Shown here piece by piece: positions 62,497 to 64,000 of a stretch of 64,000 bases of DNA (its first letter is position 1; every line of letters starts with the position of its first letter). The stretch is from TMED14 sp041158165. Its GTDB lineage: Bacteria; Bacteroidota; Bacteroidia; Flavobacteriales; Schleiferiaceae. Under the pieces are notes generated by a model. The model was not told the origin of the DNA, did no database searches, and worked only from the letters and a program-made list of their open reading frames with translations. Made by a program: the position numbers and the translations under genes. The DNA lies in the NCBI GenBank assembly GCA_041158165.1, contig JBEBBW010000005.1:1-64000 (forward strand), written 5' to 3'.

Positions 62497-64000
62497 CGAA
62501 TTGCGTAAGATCGCCGAATCGAGCGGCCGTCACTGGGCGTAAAGCGGAATTCCCAGAGCCAGCTTCCCTTGTGCGGCGGCTTGTCGCGGGCTTCCCACGT
62601 CGCTTGGGGCGGAACCGGAGCCGGCTCGGACCATTCCGTGGCGCTTCGGCCCTCGGGGTCGGCCCACCGGGTCTGGAGCAGCCAAGCTTGGTTCGGATCC
62701 AGGTCCCAGCCCAGCACTGGTGGCCAGCGGCGTTCGACCAAATCAAACCGGCCTTGGGGTTCGTAGGGCCGGGCTTGGGGCCAGCGGCCTGGGGTGGCGG
62801 AGTCTTCGCGGGCAACGCCCCAGTCTTCGGGGCCCGGGCCGCGGCGTTCCAGCGACATGCCCTCGCCCTTGCCGGGGGACTCCCGAATGGACTGCGGGAA
62901 GTATGCCGGAGCTACCCGAGCCACGTCAAGCAGGGTACCGTCAGCTCGACGCAGTTCCAAACTGCCGCCTTCGTCAGAAATGGGCAAGGAATGGCTGGTG
63001 GCGCCCGGACCGCCCGGCACCGCCGGCCGGTCCCAGGCCCCGGGGCGCGGGGCGCCCCGAGGCCCCGCCGCCGAGTCGCCGCCTGGGTAGCGCTTCAGCA
63101 GGGCCGCGGGGTCGGCCCCCACGAAGACGACCCCGCCGGGGAGCAGGAACGAGCCGGCGACGGCGGCGCGGCGCCACACTCCGGAATCGTTCGTGGCCCA
63201 AAACAGGCCCGAAAGGTCGAGCACCCGACCGCCGAGGTTCCGCAGCTCGACAAAACGCCCCTCGTCGGGCAAGGGATTGAACAGCACTTCGGCAATTTGG
63301 AGCTCGCCCGAATCGGGAGGAACCGGCCAACCAGCCAGAACGAGCGTGCAGTCGCCGGGCGTAGCGTCGGCGTGGACCCAGTCCGTCAAAAGCGGAAGCT
63401 CAAGTACGTCGCCCGGGGCGCATGGCCAGCCCCACTGCCCGTCGGGGCCGACCCAACTAAGTCGGGAGGATTCCGAATGCACGCGCTGGATCGACCACCG
63501 GCCGCCTGCAAGCCGAGGCATCGCGGCCGAATCAAACGGATACCACGGAGGCACATCCAACGGCAACGGGTGGCGCCAGTCGACCACGAGGCCGCTGTCG
63601 GCGCGCAGCCCGAGGATTCCGCCCTGGCGCGGCCCCACTGCATGAAACGCGATCCAGCCCGGAGTGGACCCGAGCGCGGCCTCCGACGACCGCCAAGCCC
63701 GAGGGAGCACCGCCAGATCGGGGTCGGCCTCAAGGGACCAGCCGCCCAGGGCCTTTTCAGAAGGTTGGTGCATGTCGGGCTGGGTGCGGCCCCAGGCAAG
63801 AAGGGCGCCGGTCGCGTCGCGCAGCGCCCAAAAGGCAGGCGAGGCCGTTAGCGCAAGCGGGGCATTCCACAGGGCGAGGGAGTCCGGCCAGTCCAAGCGC
63901 GTGTCGGCGACCACGACGACTTCGCCCGGCTGAAGCACCCGATTGGGCAAGGTCCAAAGGCCGCTGCCGTGGGCGAAGGTCCAACCTGAAGCCCGGCAGG
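62490..64000 (-). CDS. lamin-tail-domain secreted-type protein, 5' end outside window
   Basis: At least 502 codons; the frame is open to the right edge, so the N-terminus is missing. Two lamin-tail-like (LTD) domains are seen: one cut at the edge (SGLWTLPNRVLQPGEVVVVA) and one at about visible residues 230-370 (LQIAEVLFNPLPDEGRFVEL, GRVLDLSGLFWATND, LLPGGVVFVGAD). The second is interrupted by a Pro/Gly-rich stretch. A C-terminal beta region follows (WLWEFRFTPSDGRSIRRSYA) without a T9SS domain. LTD proteins in bacteria are usually surface proteins, sometimes next to nucleases; no catalytic domain is seen here. The TAG stop is inside repeat array J. Confidence 0.7.
   Translation of the reverse strand, partial: CRASGWTFAHGSGLWTLPNRVLQPGEVVVVADTRLDWPDSLALWNAPLALTASPAFWALRDATGALLAWGRTQPDMHQPSEKALGGWSLEADPDLAVLPRAWRSSEAALGSTPGWIAFHAVGPRQGGILGLRADSGLVVDWRHPLPLDVPPWYPFDSAAMPRLAGGRWSIQRVHSESSRLSWVGPDGQWGWPCAPGDVLELPLLTDWVHADATPGDCTLVLAGWPVPPDSGELQIAEVLFNPLPDEGRFVELRNLGGRVLDLSGLFWATNDSGVWRRAAVAGSFLLPGGVVFVGADPAALLKRYPGGDSAAGPRGAPRPGAWDRPAVPGGPGATSHSLPISDEGGSLELRRADGTLLDVARVAPAYFPQSIRESPGKGEGMSLERRGPGPEDWGVAREDSATPGRWPQARPYEPQGRFDLVERRWPPVLGWDLDPNQAWLLQTRWADPEGRSATEWSEPAPVPPQATWEARDKPPHKGSWLWEFRFTPSDGRSIRRSYAIRY

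Overview
The window looks like chromosome of a GC-rich member of the Bacteroidota, most likely Flavobacteriales. The signs are TAnnTTTG promoter boxes, type IX secretion (T9SS) sorting domains, TonB-dependent receptors with carboxypeptidase-like N-terminal domains, a DUF4249 lipoprotein, a PorV/PorQ-family barrel, a DUF3127 protein and a methionine synthase split into two genes. Genes are densely packed, often with ATGA/GTGA overlaps. No phage, insertion sequence, CRISPR array or rRNA was seen.

Layout. 1-8.2 kb: a membrane pyrophosphatase cut by the left edge, pyruvate dehydrogenase E1 beta, then etfB-etfA-bifunctional nuclease-nupC-thyA-folA on the plus strand. 8.2-11.4 kb: the tig-clpP-clpX operon on the minus strand. 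11.4-16.4 kb: envelope proteins (barrel plus SPOR, an unknown secreted protein, OmpA-like), three tRNAs, a flavin reductase and a DUF3127 protein. 16.4-24.6 kb: an orphan peptide-type ABC permease with a Prc-like protease, a TonB receptor/DUF4249 pair, a YbdG-type mechanosensitive channel and ruvC. 24.7-36.2 kb: a T9SS-exported PA-domain protein, HIT, greA, and a three-gene surface cluster (TonB receptor, very large secreted protein, PorV/PorQ-like barrel). 36.3-37.9 kb: a small lipoprotein and a front-end desaturase.

37.9-45.7 kb holds the activated methyl cycle: metF, metH in two genes, metK and ahcY. The metH and metK groups diverge from one 390-bp spacer carrying a SAM-I riboswitch on the minus strand and a SAM-II riboswitch on the plus strand. 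Next come a phosphopantetheinyl transferase fused to a NadR-like kinase, a TPP riboswitch that starts inside the 3' end of that gene, and a TonB receptor that is probably a thiamine importer. 49.2-64 kb: M1 peptidase, MBL hydrolase, tadA, aspS, a CLC-family protein, a 1514-residue T9SS propeller/PKD protein, purQ, an agmatinase-family protein and a lamin-tail protein cut by the right edge.

The most unusual signal is a dispersed short tandem repeat with a 7-bp period (heptamers such as TAACTAG, CAACTAG, CAACCAG). It occurs at ten gene junctions, and each array begins at or contains the stop codon of at least one flanking gene. Because CTAG reads TAG on both strands and 7 is not a multiple of 3, each array is close to an all-frame stop cassette.
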